Position numbers and translations under genes: made by a program. The notes beneath the pieces are model-generated. The model had not been told where the DNA came from and did no database searches. It was given only the letters and a program-made list of their open reading frames with translations. From Manis javanica (lineage: Eukaryota > Chordata > Mammalia > Pholidota > Manidae), in contig NC_133167.1 in the NCBI RefSeq assembly GCF_040802235.1, forward strand, positions 83,677,001 through 83,741,000: DNA of 64,000 nt, read 5' to 3'. Below are positions 60,201 to 64,000 of the stretch, in pieces. Within the stretch, counting starts at the first letter, position 1; every line of letters begins with the position of its first letter.

Positions 60201-60900
60201 AATTTCAATATTTTTTAATTTACTGAGGTTCTTTTTGTGGCCTGGTATATGATCTTTTCTTGAAAATGTTTCATGTCCACTTGAGAAGAATGTGTATCAT
60301 GTTGCTTTTGAATGGAGTGGTCTGTAGATGTCTGTTAGGTCCATCTGTTCTAATACATTGTTCAGTGCCTCTATCTCCTTACTTATTTTCTGCCTGGTCA
60401 ATCTGTCCTTTGGTGTGAGTGGTGTGTTGAAGTCTCCTAAAATGAATGCCTTGCATTCTATTTCCCTCTTTAATTCTGTTAGTATTTGTTTCATATATGC
60501 TGGTGCTCCTGTGTTGGATACATAGATATTTATAATAGTTATATCCTCTTGTTGGACTGACTCCTTTATCATTATGTAATATCCTTCTTAGTCTCTTCTT
60601 ACTTTCTTTGTTTTAAAGTCTATTTTGTCTGATAGAAGTACTGCAACTCCTGCTTTTTTCTCCCTATTAGTAGCATGAAATATCTCTTTCCATCCCTTTA
60701 GTTTCAGTCTATGTATGTCTTTGGGTTTGAAATGAGTCTTTTGTAGGCAGCTTATAGATGGGTCTTCTTTTTTTATCCATTCAGTGACTCTATGTATTTT
60801 GATTGGTGCATTCAAACCATTTACATTTTGGGTGATTATCAATAGGTATGTACTTATTGCTATTGCAGGCTTCAGATTTGTGGTTACCAAAGGTTCAAGG
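57225..60900 (-). pseudogene. L1 ORF2 (endonuclease and reverse transcriptase), decayed
   Basis: The start is near 60890 (MVTTNLKPAIAI...), where the usual L1 ORF2 endonuclease begins. Reading continues through separate frames at 60297-60572, 59886-60170, 59219-59530, 58708-59019, 58332-58550 and 57228-57458, all on the reverse strand and in the order of the family. Stops and frameshifts separate the pieces. The active-site tetrapeptide is FGDN in [12 protein letters not shown]. The normal protein is about 1,270 residues, and the span here is of matching size. Confidence 0.92.
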
Positions 60901-61139
60901 GCAATTCCCTTACTATCTAACAGTCTAATTTAACTCACTTAGTATGCTATTACAGGCATAACCTAAGGGTTATTTCTTGGGTGTTTTTTCCTCCTTTTTC
61001 TTCCTCCTCCATTCTTTATATATTAGGTATCATGTTCTGTACTCTTTGTCTATCCTTTGACTGACTTTGGGGGTAGCCGATATGATTTTGAATCTGCTTA
61101 GTAATTAAGTGTTCTACTTTGCTGTGTTTTTATTTCCTC

Positions 61140-61965
61140 TGGTGACAGCTATTTAGCCTTAAGAATACTTCCATCTATAGTATTCCCTCCAAAATGGTGG
61201 TATTCCCTCTGTAGTGGTGGTTTGTGGGAGGTAAATTCTCTCAGCTTTTGCTTAACTGAAAATTGTTTAATCCCTCCTTCAAATTTAAGTGATAATCTTG
61301 CTGGGTAGAGTATTTTTGGTTCAAGGCCCTGTTTCATTGCATTAAATACATCATGCCACTCCCTTCTGGCCTGTAAGGTATCGTTTTAGAAGTCTGATGA
61401 TAGCCTGAGAGGTTTTCCTTTGTATGTGATCTTTTTCTCTCTCTAGCTGTTTTTAAAAGTCTCTCCTTATCCTTGATCTTTGTTATTTTAATTATTGTAT
61501 GTCTTGGTGTTGTCTTTCTTGGGTCCATTGTGTTGGGAGATCTGTGCACCTCCATGGCCTGAGAGACTATCTCCTTCCCCAGATTGGGGAAGCTTTCAGC
61601 AATTACCTCCTCAAAGCACTTTCTATCCCTTTTTCTCTCTTCTTCTTCTGGTACCCTATAATGTGAACATTGTTCTGTTTGGATCGGTCACACAGTTCCC
61701 TCAATATTCTTTCATTCCTAGAGATCCTTTTTTCTCTGTCTGCCTCAGCTTCTTTGTATTCCTCTTCTCTAATTTCTATTCCATTTACCGTCTCTTCTAC
61801 TACATGTAATCTGCTTTTAAATCCCTCCATTTTATGTTTCAGTTCAGATATGGAATTTCTTAATGATTGAATCTCCATCCTAAATTCGTCCCTGAGTTCT
61901 TGAGTATTTATCTGTACCTCCATGATCATGTTTATGATTTTTATTTTGAACTCTCTTTCAGGAAG
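61140..61965 (-). pseudogene. L1 ORF1 (RNA-binding chaperone), decayed
   Basis: Frames at 61603-61929 (coiled-coil and start of RRM: CDRSKQNNVHIIGYQKKK), 61334-61555 (HRSPNTMDPRKTTPRHTIIK, the RRM end) and 61149-61337 (C-terminal domain: EPKILYPARLSLKFEGGIKQ) follow the ORF1p order. They lie in different frames, so the gene is broken. It precedes ORF2 in the L1 direction with a short spacer. Confidence 0.9.
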
Positions 61966-62982
61966 ATTGGTGAGTTCAGTTTCACTTGGCTCTTTTTCTG
62001 GTGTTTGTGAGATTTTGGTTTGAACTAGGTTCCTTTGACGTTATTTGTATGTGGTGCCCTCTAGTGCCCAGAAGCTCTAGTCCCTGGAGCTGCTCAGCCC
62101 CTGGAGTGATGTCGGGGGTTGCAGGGAGCAGTGCTGGTGCCTGGGGGGAGGAAAGAGCTGTTTCCTCCTTCCTGGCTGTGGTGCCTGTCTCCACTGTCAG
62201 AATCAGTGGGCCATGCCCGCATGTGTAAGCCTCTGTGCTTTGCATCTGTAGCTGCCTTAAGCAGGGCCTCCCTCTGGCTGGTTTGATGCCAGGGTAGGGA
62301 CTGCCAGTTTGTGAGCCAGTGCTGGCAGGCCAGGAGGAAGGCTCAGCAGGCTGCATATCACAGTGGGGAGCCTTGGAGCTGAGTATCCCACCAGGAGGAT
62401 GGAGTGCCTGAAGCTCCTGAAAGTTCTTAACCTGCTGGTAGAGCATGCCCAGACAATCTTGTCCACCTATCCCTTCCCCTGAGGAGCAAGCTCTATGTAA
62501 TCCCCACCCCTACAGCAGCCCTCTCACTGCTAGGATGCCTGTCTGACTGCCCACCTTTCCTTTGTCCCAGAGCAGCCAGATGTTGATCCCTGTCCTCCAC
62601 AGATGGCTGGAATCTCAGTCTCTCCAAGTATTCCACCTGTCTTAGCTTTCCAACCCCACTAATCTCCAGAGCACCATGCAATGTAGGTTTGTGCTCCCAA
62701 AGCAGATCTTTAGGTCTGGGTGTTCAGCAGTCCTAGGCTTCCACCCCCTCCCCACTCCATTGCTCTTCCTCCTTCCAGTGAGCTGGGGTGGTGGAAGGGC
62801 TTGGGTCCCACCAGGTCAAGGCTTTGGTACATTACCCTGTTGCGTGAGGTCTGCTCTGTTCTCCAGGTATATGCAGTCTGGCGCAGCCTTCTTTCCTGTT
62901 GCTCTTTTACGATTAGTTGTATTAATTATATTTTCATATTGTATGTGTTCTCTGTCTCACCTCTCATGCCTTCAACTTTAAT

Positions 62983-63005
62983 CCAAAGCCTGTGAGGCCT
63001 ATTTC
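62983..63005. repeat. Target-site duplication, 5' side of L1
   Basis: The 15 bases at 62991-63005 equal 56672-56686; with two mismatches the match runs to 23 bases (CCAAAGCC against CCAAAGAA). Confidence 0.9.
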
Positions 63006-64000
63006 ATGTAAGAATAAATAAGCACCTACAAAATCAGACTTACTTAGAGCAGGTAGCAAGTGGGGTTGACTCAGGATTGCTTTTTTTTTTTTTTTTGCCA
63101 GGCTATTATTATGAAGGGAAAGAAGGCAAGGGCTTTGAGAAGGAATGCAAGAAAGTAATGGTAGTGATGACCACGGACTCTAAGTCAAGTGAAGAATAAG
63201 ATGTAGTTATTGTGGGCAGTGGACAGTAAAGAATCGTGAAAAAGTATTAGATTCAATACATTGTCAATCCTTGTTAACCCAAAGGTTTGTTGGAGTTAAG
63301 TTGCTTGGAAGAAGTGAGCAGAAATGTTAGGAAGTGGTGCTCAAAGTGGAGTTGCTAGAAATGAAGATTTTATGGAATAGTGCTATTACTAGACATGATA
63401 AAGACTAAGCAATGATCAATAGAGTGCTTAGCTAAAATGAAGTCAGGAATGTATTTTTATTAAAAAGGAGGTTAAGGGACTGAGGGGCTGGGTGTTAAAT
63501 GGATTTTTGCAACTTAATGTTGAAGTCACCAAGAATGGTGGAGGAATGGGCACCCAGCATAGTTGGGGAGGGGCCAGGAGGAAACAGTGCTGAGAGATAG
63601 AAGCAGCCTGCACTTGAGAGCCAGCAGGGGCCATTGTCCTGGGGGTGGCCAGGCCTCAGCTAGGACAGGAAAATGAAGAAATCAGAGAAGAGTCTGAATG
63701 TATACTGGCTTACTGATGACGGACAGCACCGAGAAAGGATTTGGGGGGATTGAGAAGGCTGAAAGGTTGAGTGTGTTAAAAGGTGAACAGAGGCATATTA
63801 AACATTTTTAAGAGTTTATTTGGCCAAAAATCAATTTGAATCAGGCAATACCAAATCAGAAGTGGTTAGGAATGCTCCACAGACAGGAGCCAAGGGAAGA
63901 TGTTATGAAGAAGATGGGGAAGCAAAGTGAGGAAATGGCTTGATTGGCTGTAGCTTAAGCATTTGCCTTATTTGGAAAAGCCCTGTTGGCTGTTCGTGGC
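63006..64000. other. Intergenic, no gene supported
   Basis: Purine-rich sequence with a poly-T run at 63081-63096, resembling other unclassified repeat-like stretches at 24900-25900 and 42700-43700. Open frames here show no domain. Confidence 0.5.

Larger units (their letters stand above)
56687..62990 (-). mobile_element. Near full-length LINE-1, reverse strand, inactive
   Basis: A 6.3-kb L1 bounded by a target-site duplication. On the reverse strand: a 5' UTR (about 61970-62990, GC-rich), ORF1 (about 61140-61965, with coiled-coil text such as ELRDEFRMEIQSLRNSISEL and the RRM/C-terminal blocks), ORF2 (about 57225-60900), a 3' UTR and a poly-A tail (poly-T at 56687). ORF2 retains endonuclease blocks (ITQNVNGLNAPIK, AFILGDFNTPL) and reverse-transcriptase blocks ([48 protein letters not shown]), then [20 protein letters not shown] near the C-terminus. 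Both ORFs are broken into many frames, and the catalytic FADD reads FGDN, so it cannot mobilise itself. Confidence 0.95.

Noticed and set aside
61982-62446. 154-codon reverse-strand open frame as a host gene
   Set aside because: It falls in the 5' UTR of the full-length L1 between the target-site duplication and ORF1.
1-64000. CRISPR array, bacterial operon or phage features
   Set aside because: Intron-bearing vertebrate gene structure, L1/MIR repeats and an snRNA pseudogene show a mammalian nuclear sequence; no regularly spaced direct repeats were seen.

Overview
This is a placental-mammal nuclear window: large introns, consensus-like GT/AG splice sites, LINE-1, MIR, L2 and hAT-Charlie debris, a U2 snRNA pseudogene and a processed pseudogene. 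I see no Alu, B1, carnivore SINEC, ruminant Bov or pig PRE-1 copies. The youngest element, a near full-length L1, has a 3' end that I associate from memory with pangolins (Manis); this species call is tentative.

Layout. Positions 1 to about 27,010 (+ strand) carry the 3' part of KCNU1, which encodes SLO3, the sperm-specific pH-gated potassium channel. Eight exons are recognisable (1015-1111, 4263-4487, 5889-6069, 11548-11622, 14593-14732, 21973-22164, about 24143-24246 and 26623-26866). They cover the C-terminal part of the protein, chiefly the RCK2 half of the cytosolic gating ring, and end in a tail with overlapping AATAAA signals at 27003-27012. Exon phases chain together with each other as an orthologous gene should.

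The main result is that the locus looks broken. The donor after the third exon reads AT instead of GT, the fourth exon has an in-frame TAG, and the donor after the seventh exon reads GG instead of GT. The remaining coding sequence is well preserved, so this would be a recent unitary loss, or a gene rescued by altered splicing. Retained introns rule out a processed copy.

From 27 to 64 kb the window is non-coding and dominated by repeats: two tandem L1 3' ends (27.9-30.3 kb), a CA/TA microsatellite (30.9-31.1 kb), a processed EXOC3 pseudogene (33.9-35.5 kb), an old LINE region (35.8-38.1 kb), a truncated U2 snRNA pseudogene (39.0 kb), an inverted L1 3' end (39.7-40.3 kb), scattered MIR/L2/MER copies, nested old repeats (52.5-53.3 kb), and a 6.3-kb reverse-strand L1 flanked by target-site duplications (56.69-62.99 kb). 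No other gene is supported. Most open frames in the window are chance frames or fragments of these repeats.

A second structural oddity is a chimeric segment of about 290 bp at 22970-23260, made of two pieces that also occur 1.8 kb upstream and 1.2 kb downstream in the same intron.
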